In this document: positions 1 through 10,666 of the stretch, piece by piece
Position numbering within the stretch: the stretch's first letter is position 1
How the letters are laid out: each line of letters opens with the position of its first letter
NCBI GenBank assembly: GCA_963675135.1
Contig: OY776122.1
Coordinates: 85,260,472-85,324,471 of the forward strand
DNA from: Galeopsis tetrahit
Lineage: Eukaryota > Streptophyta > Magnoliopsida > Lamiales > Lamiaceae
Reading direction: 5' to 3'
DNA: 64,000 nucleotides
Notes under the pieces: model-generated
The model's database searches: none
The model's input: only the letters and a program-made list of their open reading frames with translations
What the model was told of the DNA's origin: nothing
Made by a program: the position numbers and the translations under genes

Positions 1-1059
1 AAACAATCAAAACTGTAAAGTAAATCAAACACAAGATTTATAGTGGTTCGACAACTTGTCTACATCCACTCTCACAAACCCAGTTGTGATGTTTCCACTA
101 AACTCTTCCAATCGAGTACAAGTGTATGTTCCTGTCTTTAAAGTCCCAAGAAGAAGACTTAGATCTTCAACAGACTATACCTCCAGATACGTCTACGATC
201 TTACTAGAAATTTTACAAGTATCTAGCACCTTGAAAATAACAAACAAAAACTAAAAACTTCTCTGTTCTTCAGTAGTAGCCTTCTGAATTCTTCACTTGT
301 CTTCTGGCTATCTTTCTGAACTTCAATCAATCTCTGAGAGTAAACTTCAAATATATCTTTGATAATGCTTCACTTGAGTATGAACGTCAGTGTATAGTAG
401 TTTTCAATTGATCACCATCATGAAGTATTTATAGACTTCAATCTTCAAGAACTTAGTAAGTTGTAACCAACTTTTCTTGGTAACTACCTTCAACTGAATC
501 TTCTTATCAATCCACGCGTTTCTGTTATGAATTAGTTATTCCATAACTAACTTTTATATCTTTATCTCTTCACGCGTATTTGTAACTAACTTCAAGTTGA
601 CTTGTCTTGTGTAGTCTTCTTATCTTGAGTAGTAGACTTCGACTCTTCTTGTCTGGTCTTCCTTCTTCAAACAGTAGAGTAGACTATACTAATCTTATCA
701 AGACTATTACATTACTTTAAGCTTTTATAATACAAGCTTAGTCAACTTATAAACTATACACAAAATCTAATCTATTACATATAAAAATCATCATGAGCTC
801 TATACATCATTTAAATAGCTCAGTAACAATCTAACATATATGAAGTACTTATAAATCGTACTTATCTTTTGAAATACTTTTCTTTTAAACTGTACTTGTC
901 TTTTGAATTCTACTGATCTGTACAAGATGACTTCAACTCAACTAGACTAGATTAGTCAACACTTAGAAAATATTCAAGTCTTCTTTTTGGCTTATCAAAA
1001 CTTTATCTTTTATCTTTTATTCATCATTTAGGACTTGTTCTAGGATTCATATCCCAACA
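1..1059 (-). mobile_element. Partial SIRE-like LTR, minus orientation, nested in the next element
   Basis: Read on the minus strand this begins TGTTGGGATATGAATCC at 1059, the usual 5'-TG start of an LTR. Its far end, beyond the window, resembles the U5 of the SIRE LTRs here: the blocks near 15-80 (GTAAAGTAAATC, TTTATAGTGGTTC, TACATCCACT) match the reverse complement of 2260-2320. A TATA box lies on the minus strand at 424-435. The right edge abuts the SIRE 5' LTR in mid-sequence (its 1060 equals 12812 of the 3' LTR), so a different SIRE-like family inserted here. Its internal region and other LTR lie left of the window. Confidence 0.75.
424..435 (-). promoter_or_regulatory. TATA box of the minus-strand LTR
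   Basis: TCTATAAATACT on the minus strand, in the position expected for the LTR promoter (U3/R border), about 625 nt from the LTR start at 1059. Confidence 0.5.
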
Positions 1060-2697
1060 TGCTCTTATACAAGAACAAGATTGTGAAGCTCAAAAGGACA
1101 AGTCCAATGTGGATGCTCTTATCAGGAGAGTTGTCCAGAGAAAGTACTCATAAAACTCTGATCAGGAGAATTGTCCAAAGAAGCTAACCATATGCAAGAA
1201 CAAGTTTACATAGCTCAAAAGGACAAGACTACTCAAAGGTTTTCATCAGGAGAGTTGTCCAGAGAAGTCAACTCTAGGCATAAAGTGCTCTGATGCAAAA
1301 AGATTAAATACACTGATCAGGAGAGTTGTCCAGAGGAGTTGTCTCAGCTAAATTGACCAAGATCAAGTGCTCTGAAAGCCTAAGATCAACTATGCTGAAG
1401 AGATTGAGACAACCAGTCCCTAAAGGTCCTCAAAGGAATGAGCTAAGACCATACACAAGAGAAATAAAGGGAAAAGAGCCAAGTCATCTGAAGAAGAGCA
1501 AGCCAACCATGCTGAAAAGCAAAACTGCTGATAGTGATAAGGAGAGTTGTCCAGATGATAAGGAATGTTGTCCTATCATTGGATCAACCTTCAGAAGCCA
1601 TGTCCAAGTCCTAACAAGAAGTCAAACATTGGGAAAAGTGCTGCAGAATGAAGACAAAACTGTTACAGCCGTCTATTACCCAAATGAGGACATGTCACTA
1701 TCAAGAATCTGTCTTCCAGTTTGAAGAACTCAAGGAAGACATTTATAGCAATTTGGGGCTGCCTCTCCAACGGGCAAATCCTCCATTTTGTCTATAAATA
1801 CAGAAGTGTGAAGACCATTTGAAAGCACCTCAACACAATCCAACTAAGCTCAAAGTTCTTACAAGCTAGAGTGCTTTCAAAGCTTTCAAAGACTATCTTA
1901 GTCTTCAAACACTTCATCTAAGCTGAACCCAATTGTATATCCTTACACAAGCTTAGAGAGATATCCTATCCTTATACACTGATCTTCATTGTAAAGGATA
2001 TCTCATTAGTTGGAACCTTACTTCAACCCTTACACCTTTCAAGAGTGAAAGTGAGAAGGTTGTAGTAGTAGAAGTGGTAGGAGCTGACTGTTGAGAGAAG
2101 AACAGTTCAGTTCTGAGTTGAGAAGAGGGTACTAGGACTCTAGACATCCTAGGGATCAATTCACCAAGGAGTGGTGTTCTTGATCAAGTGCACCTTGGCA
2201 CTATAAAACAAGTTAATTCCAAGAGTGAAGGAATTATCCTGTTAAATCAGGGAAAGTGGATGTAGGAGCTTGAGTCTCTGAACCACTATAAACTTTTGTG
2301 TTGATTTACTTTACAAGTACTTACATTCATTCAACACTGCACACAAAACTGATCTTTCAAAGATACATATTCAAAGACTGTGCAAAACTGTTTTGGACAA
2401 GTTCCCTGAAGCTTAACTGGACTGTGTTACATTGACTAAGTGATTTCAGAAATTAAAGGAGTCTAAACTTAAAGGGCCAACCACTATTCCGCACATATAA
2501 CTCCCCTAGATAGTTATTCAACTAAGTACTCAATAGTACTTAGTAGATTGATTATCTTAGAAGAGTTAATCATCTTCAGCAGAGTTGTCCAAGACAACCT
2601 TGCTGAGTTCTGGTTTGATCTAGTTGAAAAGAATTTGCATACAAGTGTATTCCCCCCCCCCCCATACACTTGTTATCTACTCCTTTCAGGACCAACA
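1060..2697 (+). repeat. SIRE 5' LTR (truncated at its 5' end)
   Basis: Matches 12812-14446 of the 3' LTR and ends with the same ...GGACCAACA before the PBS. The missing first 295 bp were separated by the insertion of the 1-1059 LTR. It includes repeated copies of AGGAGAGTTGTCCAGAG (near 1121, 1247, 1319 and 1541, plus one variant near 1161) and a TATA box at 1793. Confidence 0.93.
1793..1800 (+). promoter_or_regulatory. TATA box of the SIRE 5' LTR
   Basis: TATAAATA, conserved at 13545-13552 in the 3' LTR and at 58193-58200 in the solo LTR. It should drive the genomic transcript of the element. Confidence 0.65.
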
Positions 2698-2699
2698 AG

Positions 2700-2711
2700 T
2701 GGTATCAGAGC
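2700..2711 (+). other. Primer binding site (tRNA-iMet type)
   Basis: TGGTATCAGAGC, two bases after the 5' LTR end (CCAACA, AG). This is the usual complement of the 3' end of initiator tRNA-Met in plant copia elements and would prime minus-strand DNA synthesis. Confidence 0.9.
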
Positions 2712-2838
2712 AGGGGTTCAAAGACCACTGCTTCTGAAAATCCATCTTGATTTTCAAAACTCACATATTTGGTGTGGTCACTGAACTGATCTCTATCTGA
2801 AATCCATTACTTGTTGATTGACTGACTCTTATTGAGAT

Positions 2839-5313
2839 ATGGCTAACAACAATGCTGTTCCTCCACCTGCTGTTCAAGGATTGGACAATATGGCCACAAA
2901 TCCAGTCAACCACATTTCTCATCACAAACTGCCCATGTTTTCTATAGACAATTATGATTTCTGGAAAATTAGAATGAGGGCTCATCTTGCATCTCTTCAC
3001 ACTGATATGCTTAGAGTAATCACCAGAGGACCCTTTGTGTTTACTCAAACTAACCCCAGATTGACAGATGAGCAAAGAGCAGATATAAGGGAACTGATTC
3101 CCAAGGATGAGGATGATTTCACTACTGATGAAAAGAGGAAAGATAATCTGAATTATCTTGCAATGAACACCCTCTACCAAACAATTCCAGATGCAGTCAT
3201 GGGAAGAGTCTACCACTGCACCACAGCCAAAGAAATTTGGGATACCCTTGCTGAAATGTGTGAGGGTACTGAAAAAATCAAGGAGAATAAGCTCCAAGTT
3301 GCTGTGCAGAAATTTGAACAGTTTACAATGGAGTCTGAAGAGTCCATTGATAAATTTGCTGGTAGATTCACTGATGTGATGAATGAAATCAACTCATTGG
3401 GCAAAGTCTACACCAAGAGAGAGGTTGGATTAAAAATTTTGAGGAGTCTCACTCAAAAGTGGGATGTCTATGCTGTAATGATGCAGAATACCAAAGATCT
3501 CTCCACTATGCCCATGCAACAAATATTCTCAGAACTTAAAGCCTATGAGTTTGACCTCAATAGAAGAAAGCCTGTTGAGGAATCTTCAAATCCTACCAAG
3601 GGAGTGGCATTCAAAGCCAAAGTTGCTGAACCAGAAATGCAACCCACTCCCAGATCATCAAAGTCAGTCTCTAAGACTGAAATGAAGGAAGAACTAGCCT
3701 TGATGGCTAGAAGGTTTGACAAGCTCAACACAAGGTTTGGTAGATACAAGAAATTCTACCAAGACAACAAATTCAGGAGAAGATACAATTCCCCTGAAGA
3801 TCAGGCTGAGGACAAAAAGCCTGAAGAGAAAAGATCAGAGGACAAGTCCTCTGATAGGAGAAGATCCAGTAGAGCTGAACCCTCATCATCTAAGAGAAGA
3901 GATGAATCCAAGAAGGATGATGATGAAGATCTGTGTTACAACTGCAAAAAGAAAGGGCACTTCCAATATGACTGCCCTGAACTAAGCTCTAAAGAAAGAA
4001 GAGAAAGACAAGCAAAAAGAGACAGAAAATTCACCAATAGAAAAGCCATGATGGCTGGTGAAGAATCTGATAGTGCTGAAAGTTTCAACTCTTCTGATGG
4101 ATTGTTCTCCAACAGTGATGATGATGATGATGATGTCTGCAACATGGCTCTTGAGGATGATGAGGTATCCTCTACTTCTAGTTCACCATCATTTATCTCA
4201 CAAAACACTAGTGAGATTAACCTGAAACTTTCCTTGGGAAAGTTGATGGAAGATTTCACTAGATTACAAGAATTTCATGACAACTGTGTGAGAGAAAATG
4301 AAAGATTAGCTACTGAACTCACCAAGAACTCTGAGGTAGCTGTTGATGTCAAGTCTACTGAGTTGTATCAACAAGTCTTGAGAAAGCTTGAGGAAGCAAA
4401 TCTCAGGATAGTTGACCAACAAAAGGAGATTGATGATCAACTCCTCTCTCAGAAAAGAAAAGAATTTGAACTTAAAATTCTAAATGCCAAATTTGAAAAT
4501 CTCTCACATGAGTATGATATTCTTAAATCAAGTGAAGAGAGCCTGAAATTAAAAATGTCTGCTTTGAACAAATCCTCTAGAGCAATAGAGGAAATTCAAA
4601 GTTATCAAAGACCTATGGCTCAAAGAAATGGATTGGGTTTTGATCCATTTGAATCTTCACCTTGTCTTAGTGTTGCATCCACAAGTAACACTAAGAGAAT
4701 CTTTGTTAAGTCAGTGGCACAACAAGCTGAAAATGAAGTAATTCAGCCACTGAACAAAGGAAAGGGCAAATTGAATGAAATGCCTACTCAAGTGATTCAG
4801 GAGAAAAGGCCAAAACCTAAGGAAATGGCCAAAGCTCCTGAGCACAAGAGGAATGTTGGTCAGCAGAGTAGACCCAATGGAAGGGCAACTCTCCTGAACA
4901 ATGTTCAGAGGAATTATCCAAGGTATAATCAGCCTAGGCCAACTCATCTGAGAAAGCCTCAGCTGAATAGACCCAAGGACAACCACCCTCACAGGCAGAA
5001 TAAAATGAGACAACCAAAACCCTTCATGCCAAAGGGTAATGGTCATAAAAAGGCCTTTCCTCAAAGATTTCATCAAGCTGCACAAAGAACTCATAAGTTC
5101 AGAAGAGTGGTCAACTCCTCTGAAACTTACAGAGTTAACACATTCACACATACTTTCCCAAAGGCATTTAAGGGAAAGACAGTGTATGTTGATGCACTAG
5201 AAAATCAACTTAGCCACCTTGAATCAATCAGGGTTATTAGGCAAGTTTGGGTTCCCAAAGGTACAGCTAACCTCTCAGGACCCAAAACTCAAAGGGTACC
5301 TAAACCTATCTAA
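2839..5313 (+). CDS. gag: SIRE Gag polyprotein
   Basis: 824 residues from ATG at 2839. Gag forms the cytoplasmic virus-like particle that packages element RNA. The N-terminal ~250 residues are a copia gag fold (the DYDFWK-like start appears as NYDFWKIRMRAHL). A lysine/glutamate-rich stretch leads to a CCHC zinc knuckle near residues 366-379 (CYNCKKKGHFQYDC), followed by an acidic serine/aspartate patch, a coiled-coil-like segment (about 460-590) and a basic, Pro/Gln/Arg-rich C-terminus typical of SIRE. It ends at TAA 5311-5313; pol follows in the same frame with no gap. Confidence 0.93.
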   Translation: MANNNAVPPPAVQGLDNMATNPVNHISHHKLPMFSIDNYDFWKIRMRAHLASLHTDMLRVITRGPFVFTQTNPRLTDEQRADIRELIPKDEDDFTTDEKRKDNLNYLAMNTLYQTIPDAVMGRVYHCTTAKEIWDTLAEMCEGTEKIKENKLQVAVQKFEQFTMESEESIDKFAGRFTDVMNEINSLGKVYTKREVGLKILRSLTQKWDVYAVMMQNTKDLSTMPMQQIFSELKAYEFDLNRRKPVEESSNPTKGVAFKAKVAEPEMQPTPRSSKSVSKTEMKEELALMARRFDKLNTRFGRYKKFYQDNKFRRRYNSPEDQAEDKKPEEKRSEDKSSDRRRSSRAEPSSSKRRDESKKDDDEDLCYNCKKKGHFQYDCPELSSKERRERQAKRDRKFTNRKAMMAGEESDSAESFNSSDGLFSNSDDDDDDVCNMALEDDEVSSTSSSPSFISQNTSEINLKLSLGKLMEDFTRLQEFHDNCVRENERLATELTKNSEVAVDVKSTELYQQVLRKLEEANLRIVDQQKEIDDQLLSQKRKEFELKILNAKFENLSHEYDILKSSEESLKLKMSALNKSSRAIEEIQSYQRPMAQRNGLGFDPFESSPCLSVASTSNTKRIFVKSVAQQAENEVIQPLNKGKGKLNEMPTQVIQEKRPKPKEMAKAPEHKRNVGQQSRPNGRATLLNNVQRNYPRYNQPRPTHLRKPQLNRPKDNHPHRQNKMRQPKPFMPKGNGHKKAFPQRFHQAAQRTHKFRRVVNSSETYRVNTFTHTFPKAFKGKTVYVDALENQLSHLESIRVIRQVWVPKGTANLSGPKTQRVPKPI

Positions 5314-7293
5314 TTGCAGGTACCAATGGGCCACAAAAAGAGGAGCATGAACAAAAAGACAGCATGGTACCTTGACAGTGGATGCTCAAGGCACATGACT
5401 GGAAACAAGGAACTCCTCTCTGATTTTATTGAAAAAGAAGGCCCAAATGTCACCTTTGGAGACAGCTCACAAGCAACAACAAAAGGTTATGGTACTTTGA
5501 TGATTGGTAACATCAAAGTAACCAATGTATCTTATGTAGCTGGTCTCAAATATAACCTCCTGAGTATCAGTCAATTCTGTGATAAAGATTTTAATGTTGA
5601 GTTCTCGAGTGGAAAGTGTCTAATTAAGGATAAAACTCAACAAACCCTATTGACTGGAACTAGGAAGGGAAATGTGTATTTTGCAGACTGGGACAAGTCT
5701 ACTGATGCTGCATGTTTCATTGCTAAAAGTTCTAGTGAACAAAGTTGGTTATGGCATAAGAGGCTAAATCACCTGAACTTCAAATCTATGAATAAACTTG
5801 CTAGAAATGCATTAGTTAAAGGACTACCTAATGAGGTTTTCATTAAAGAACATGTGTGTAAACCATGTCAAGAAGGAAAACAGATTAAAGCCTCATTTAA
5901 AGGAAAACCAGTCATTTCCACTGAAAGGGTACTTGAACTTCTACATATGGATCTGTTTGGACCAATTACCCCTTCAAGCATAAATGGTAGAAAATACACA
6001 TTAGTGGTAGTAGATGACTTCTCTAGGTTCACATGGGTAGTATTTCTCCTTAATAAGAAGGAAACACAAGTCAAACTACCTGAACTTCTCAAGAGAGTGT
6101 CAAATGAGAAAAGCCTTAGCATTATCAAGATAAGATCTGATAAAGGCACTGAGTTCATTAATTCATACATCAATGAGTACTGCATATCAAATGGAATAGC
6201 TCATGAAACTTCAGCAGCTAGAACTCCCCAACAAAATGGAGTTGCAGAAAGAAGGAATAGAACTTTAAAAGAAGCTGCTAGAACCCTAATTGCTGACTCA
6301 AAGTTACCTAAGAGGTTTTGGGCTGAAGCTATAAACACTGCATGCCATACTCAAAATAGATGTTTGATCACTAAGGGGCAAGGCAAAACCCCCTATGAAC
6401 TCTGGAAAGGAAGAATGCCTAAAGTGTCATACTTTCATATATTTGGTTGTAAATGTTTCATTCACAATAATGGGAAAGAACAGTTGAAAGCCTTTGACAG
6501 CAAAGCTGATGAGGGAGTATTTCTTGGATACTCTCAAATCAGTAGAGCTTTCAGAGTCTACAACAAGAAAACCCTTATAGTGGAAGAAACACCTCATGTT
6601 GTGTTTGATGAGTCTATCTTTGAGATCAGGAATGATCATTTGGAACCTGAAGAAATCACACAGAGGACAACCAGATTAAGCCTAAAAGACAAAGACACTG
6701 AATTCATAGATGTTGTTCAAACCAATTTGCCTGAAAAATCCACATTGGACAACAATCCTGAAGGCAACCTTCCTGAGACAAATCCCACTGATGGAAATGG
6801 TGAACTGAATGATCCAATCCCAGTTCACATCCAGGTAACAACTACCAATGAAGAAGCAGTTCCTGCTGAGGTAGTTAATGGGTCAAATAATCAAGGGGGA
6901 ACTCAAAATGTTGAAAATACCAATGTCCCTGACATTGAGGACAACATCCCTGATTATGATCCTGAATTAGATCCTGCATTAAATTATCCTGAATTCTATG
7001 ATCAAAATGACTTACCTTCAGTAGAGGACAACTCTACTGAAGAGATCAGAAAAAGAAGGACTTGGTTATCTGACCATCCTACTGATCTAATACTTGGTGA
7101 CCCAAGTATTGGAGTCAAAATAAGAAGATTCCATGGTGAAAGTGCTCTTTTCTGTTGTTTCTTGTCAGAACAAGAACCCAGTAATGTTGAGGAAGCACTT
7201 CAAGATGCCAACTGGATCACAGCCATGCAGGAAGAACTAAATCAATTCACCAGAAATGAAGTATGGGAGCTGGTGGACAGACCTTCACATTAA
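5314..7293 (+). CDS. pol: SIRE Pol, first part: protease, GAG-pre-integrase, integrase, start of RT
   Basis: Open in the same frame as gag, directly after its TAA, so Pol would need stop suppression or the TAA is a mutation. In order: aspartic protease with WYLDSGCSRHMTG near residue 18; GAG-pre-integrase domain (WLWHKRLNHLN); integrase zinc finger and DDE core (HMDLFGP, IRSDKGTEF, TPQQNGVAERRN); a variable acidic linker; then the start of the RT domain (ITAMQEELNQFTRNEVWELV). It stops at TAA 7291-7293, inside a conserved RT stretch, and the same frame goes on unchanged afterwards, so this is one nonsense change within a single pol gene. Confidence 0.9.
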   Translation: MQVPMGHKKRSMNKKTAWYLDSGCSRHMTGNKELLSDFIEKEGPNVTFGDSSQATTKGYGTLMIGNIKVTNVSYVAGLKYNLLSISQFCDKDFNVEFSSGKCLIKDKTQQTLLTGTRKGNVYFADWDKSTDAACFIAKSSSEQSWLWHKRLNHLNFKSMNKLARNALVKGLPNEVFIKEHVCKPCQEGKQIKASFKGKPVISTERVLELLHMDLFGPITPSSINGRKYTLVVVDDFSRFTWVVFLLNKKETQVKLPELLKRVSNEKSLSIIKIRSDKGTEFINSYINEYCISNGIAHETSAARTPQQNGVAERRNRTLKEAARTLIADSKLPKRFWAEAINTACHTQNRCLITKGQGKTPYELWKGRMPKVSYFHIFGCKCFIHNNGKEQLKAFDSKADEGVFLGYSQISRAFRVYNKKTLIVEETPHVVFDESIFEIRNDHLEPEEITQRTTRLSLKDKDTEFIDVVQTNLPEKSTLDNNPEGNLPETNPTDGNGELNDPIPVHIQVTTTNEEAVPAEVVNGSNNQGGTQNVENTNVPDIEDNIPDYDPELDPALNYPEFYDQNDLPSVEDNSTEEIRKRRTWLSDHPTDLILGDPSIGVKIRRFHGESALFCCFLSEQEPSNVEEALQDANWITAMQEELNQFTRNEVWELVDRPSH

Positions 7294-8703
7294 GATGTTA
7301 TTGGAACAAAGTGGGTGTTCAAGAACAAGAAAAATGAAAATGATGTGATTGTCAGAAACAAAGCAAGACTAGTGGCAAAAGGATATTGCCAACATGAAGG
7401 CATTGACTATGATGAGACTTTTGCACTTGTGGCAAGGCTAGAAGCAATAAGGCTCTTTCTAGCCTATGCAACCCACAAGAGGTTCAAAGTATACCAAATG
7501 GATGTCAAGAGTGCCTTTCTGAATGGAGTCTTGAAAGAAGAAGTCTATGTGGAGCAACCACCAGGGTTTGAAATTGGAAACCAAGTTTACAGACTCAAGA
7601 AAGCTCTATATTTACTCAAACAAGCCCCTAGGGCTTGGTATGATACACTGTCACAATTCCTCTTGGATCATGGATTCACCAAGGGAACTGTGGACAGAAC
7701 TCTCTTCAGAATCTCTGAAGGAGAGGACATCTTGCTTGTCCAAATTTATGTGGATGACATAATTTTTGGATCCCCTAATGAGAAGCTGTGTGAAAAATTC
7801 TCCAAGCTCATGCAAAGCAAGTTTGAGATGTCTATGATGGGGTTGATGAACTTCTTCTTGGGTCTACAAGTCAAGCAATCTAAAGAAGGAATCTTCATCA
7901 ACCAAGCTAAGTACACCAGAGAAATGATCAAAAAGTTTGGGTGTACAACTAGCAAGCCAGTAAGGATCCCAATGAACACAAATTGGAAGATGGATCCTGA
8001 TAAGAGTGGTATTCCAACCAACTCTACTGAGTATAGAGGAATAATTGGTTCACTCCTCTATCTCACTGCCAGCAGACCTGATATCACCTTTGCAGTAGGT
8101 GTTTGTGCAAGATTTCAAGCAAATCCTAAGAAAAGCCACCTTGAGGCTGCAAAAAGGATTTTGAGGTATCTCAAAGGCACTGAAAATCTAGGCCTTTGGT
8201 ACCCTGCTGATGACAATATTGAGCTAACTGGCTACTCAGATGCTGATTATGGAGGATGTAGGATTGACAGAAAGTCCACTTCAGGGACTTGTCAATTCTT
8301 GGGCAACAAGCTTATTTCATGGTTCTCCAAGAAGCAGAACACAGTGGCCACCTCCACCACTGAAGCTGAATATGTTGCTGCTGGAAGTTGTTGTGCTCAA
8401 ATTCTTTGGCTAAGACAACAACTCAGAGACTACAAAGTCAACTCTACTAAAGTGCCAATTTTCTGTGATAACAATAGTGCCATTGCTATATCACAAAATC
8501 CTGTCTTGCACACAAGATGCAAGCATGTGGACATCAAGCACCACTTCATTAGAGATCATGTGGAGAAGAAGGATATCAAGCTAGTGAAAATTCACACAGA
8601 CCATCAAAAAGCTGATATATTAACCAAGCCACTTGCAGAGGCAAGATTTCTGGAGCTATCAGCAGAGTTGGGATTACTTGATCCAGGGAAGTTGGACAAA
8701 TAA
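7294..8703 (+). CDS. pol: SIRE Pol, second part: reverse transcriptase and RNase H
   Basis: Continues the 5314-7293 frame after the nonsense TAA. It holds the RVT_2 reverse transcriptase: GTKWVFKNKKNEN, ARLVAKGY, QMDVKSAFLNG and the catalytic YVDDIIFG near 7747-7770. The copia RNase H follows (GYSDADYGGC, TSTTEAEYVAAG, CDNNSAIAI) and ends in LLDPGKLDK at 8703. There is no in-frame ATG near the start, so it would be made only by read-through. Without that, the copy lacks RT activity of its own. Confidence 0.9.
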   Translation, partial: DVIGTKWVFKNKKNENDVIVRNKARLVAKGYCQHEGIDYDETFALVARLEAIRLFLAYATHKRFKVYQMDVKSAFLNGVLKEEVYVEQPPGFEIGNQVYRLKKALYLLKQAPRAWYDTLSQFLLDHGFTKGTVDRTLFRISEGEDILLVQIYVDDIIFGSPNEKLCEKFSKLMQSKFEMSMMGLMNFFLGLQVKQSKEGIFINQAKYTREMIKKFGCTTSKPVRIPMNTNWKMDPDKSGIPTNSTEYRGIIGSLLYLTASRPDITFAVGVCARFQANPKKSHLEAAKRILRYLKGTENLGLWYPADDNIELTGYSDADYGGCRIDRKSTSGTCQFLGNKLISWFSKKQNTVATSTTEAEYVAAGSCCAQILWLRQQLRDYKVNSTKVPIFCDNNSAIAISQNPVLHTRCKHVDIKHHFIRDHVEKKDIKLVKIHTDHQKADILTKPLAEARFLELSAELGLLDPGKLDK

Positions 8704-8724
8704 GTCCAAAGAAGTTCATTGATT

Positions 8725-8734
8725 AAGGGGGAAA
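8725..8734 (+). other. Internal polypurine tract
   Basis: AAGGGGGAAA between pol and the extra ORF, resembling the terminal PPT at 12503-12515. It may act as a second plus-strand priming site; function is inferred only. Confidence 0.4.
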
Positions 8735-8755
8735 CAAACTCAAACTTCAGCAGAC

Positions 8756-10666
8756 TTGGACAAGTCTACTGAAATTCAGAAACATGACCTTACCTCTTCA
8801 GGACACTTGTCCACAGTCCTTGACTCATCCATGCTCAACTATTCAAAGCTCTTAGAGCATGCACTTCATGAGCCAACCCCCCTGAGTAAAGCCCCTTCAG
8901 ATTCATTGCTCTCTAAAGCAACTGAAGATCCTTCTGCTGTACCCAACCCATCTGAAGCCAAGATCCCTGAACTTAATCTACCTAAAGCCACATTAGGAGA
9001 ACCCAGAGCCAACTCCCCTATAACCCAAAGTCCCCATTCAAGTGGAGATGAGGAGGAGTATACTTATGAAAGTATGCTCAGAGGAGGAGCTAAGGCTACT
9101 GTGGACAGTTTGTATCCACAACTTGCTGAATTTCCAAGAATTCAGAAGGCCTTTCATGATTTGAGGATGCTTGTTGATGTGAAAGACAAATCTATGATGG
9201 AGATATCACAAGTCATTCAAGATAAGGGTGCAAACTGGTGGCAAATAGAGGAGAACAGATTGCTACACTTTGCTGGAGTTTCAAAGACAAGATTCCTCAT
9301 TGATGAGGAGATTTTTGCAAAGCTGGTGGCTGATAAGATTAAGGAGGAGAAAGAAAGAAAAGCCAAGGGAATCAAACACCCTGACAGTGGCTCTAATGAT
9401 GATGATTCCCCTGATGATCCCTCAAACCCTTCAAATCCCAACCCTCCTGAAACCCCTCAAGCCAACCTCCCTGAACCCCTTCAACCCAAGTCTTCTGTAG
9501 CAGATAGACTTTCCAATCCTCCTAAAACCTATCATAGGAAAGGCTCTGTAACTTCAGAGGTGTTGACCAAGGGTGGTAACACAACCAAAGACACATCTGC
9601 CAATGAAGGTTCTTCTGAACCCAAGGCACAGCCTAAAGATGTTGAGGTTCCTGTACTAGAGGCTAGTTTGATTAAGGCCTATTCAGTGTCAGAAGAGTTG
9701 GACATTGATCAGCCCTTAATCATTCAGGATGACTCAGTGGCTGCTGATATAAGCACTGTGATCTCCCCACAACTGCCATCTTTGAACCTTGTTGAAGGTG
9801 GAGATGCTGCAGGTTTAGGAGAAGGAGTTGAAAAGGAGAGAATAGTTGAAAAATCAGAGGGAGTTGTGGATGAAAGAGAGGTAGTCATCACTAAGATAGT
9901 GAGTGTACCAACATATGAGGGTGGAATAAGTGAGGAAGGACAGGTTATTCTTGAAGTCAAATCTGAACTTCAGGAATCCCTTGGTGAAAGGCGGCCTGAT
10001 TCCTTGAGTGAGAACATTATTCATGAAGGGAGAAAAGAACAAGTTGAAAATGAGAAGAAGACTGCTGATGTATCAGAGTCTTATGTAAAAGAAATTGAGG
10101 GTGATGAGTGCTTGTTTCCTAACTTGTTTGATTTATCTGATGTTGCAGGTATATCTCTTGACCAAATTTTTGCAGATGAGTTCCTCACAGATGCACCTAT
10201 CCAAGTTGATACAGGCTCAGCTCAGGCCTTACTTGGAATGCAATCAGAAAAGTTGGACTCCTTGGCTCATCAAGTTCAATCTGCTCATGCTGAAACTTCA
10301 GGAGCATTGAATGAGCAAGGAAGGACTCTAGCATCTGTAGAAATGAGGCTCACTGGCTCTGAAGATGTTGTGCTACCAACTCTTGAGGCAAGAATCAGTG
10401 GTGTGGAATCTGGTCTCCAAACCATCTCCACTAAAGTTCAAAGTGTCAAATCCACCATGGAAGCCATCTCAGAGGAGGTCAAGAAAGAGCACAAGCTGCT
10501 GAGAGACAATCACAATGATAATGTCAAAGCTCTCAGGCTAACTGTCAAGCAAGCTCTTGGAAAGAAGACAGCACTACAAAAGAGAAGAGCTGAAGAGCAA
10601 AGGCTAGCTATGGTCAAAAGCTACCTCAGAAATTTTTTTCCAAGAAGTGTTGGCCAACATTGCTGA
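8756..10666 (+). CDS. SIRE extra ORF (env-like position), N-terminal part
   Basis: 636 residues, opening 52 bp after pol ends; the first ATG in frame is near 8786. SIRE/Maximus elements carry an additional ORF here, often called env-like. I see no clear signal peptide or membrane helix, so an envelope role is not supported. The protein is Pro/Ser/Glu-rich with one more conserved-looking region (about 100-210, with WWQIEENRLLHFAGVS), a long acidic, low-complexity middle and a predicted coiled coil near its end (about 490-620). It ends by frameshift: a run of seven T at 10631-10638 shifts the frame, and the 10647 ORF continues the coiled coil. Confidence 0.75.
   Translation: MDKSTEIQKHDLTSSGHLSTVLDSSMLNYSKLLEHALHEPTPLSKAPSDSLLSKATEDPSAVPNPSEAKIPELNLPKATLGEPRANSPITQSPHSSGDEEEYTYESMLRGGAKATVDSLYPQLAEFPRIQKAFHDLRMLVDVKDKSMMEISQVIQDKGANWWQIEENRLLHFAGVSKTRFLIDEEIFAKLVADKIKEEKERKAKGIKHPDSGSNDDDSPDDPSNPSNPNPPETPQANLPEPLQPKSSVADRLSNPPKTYHRKGSVTSEVLTKGGNTTKDTSANEGSSEPKAQPKDVEVPVLEASLIKAYSVSEELDIDQPLIIQDDSVAADISTVISPQLPSLNLVEGGDAAGLGEGVEKERIVEKSEGVVDEREVVITKIVSVPTYEGGISEEGQVILEVKSELQESLGERRPDSLSENIIHEGRKEQVENEKKTADVSESYVKEIEGDECLFPNLFDLSDVAGISLDQIFADEFLTDAPIQVDTGSAQALLGMQSEKLDSLAHQVQSAHAETSGALNEQGRTLASVEMRLTGSEDVVLPTLEARISGVESGLQTISTKVQSVKSTMEAISEEVKKEHKLLRDNHNDNVKALRLTVKQALGKKTALQKRRAEEQRLAMVKSYLRNFFPRSVGQHC

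Noticed and set aside
1326..1724. 132-codon frame in the SIRE LTRs (also 13078-13476 and partly 57909-58124)
   Set aside because: It begins without ATG, lies upstream of and across U3 repeats, and is shortened in the solo LTR. Identity between the two LTRs only reflects recent insertion.
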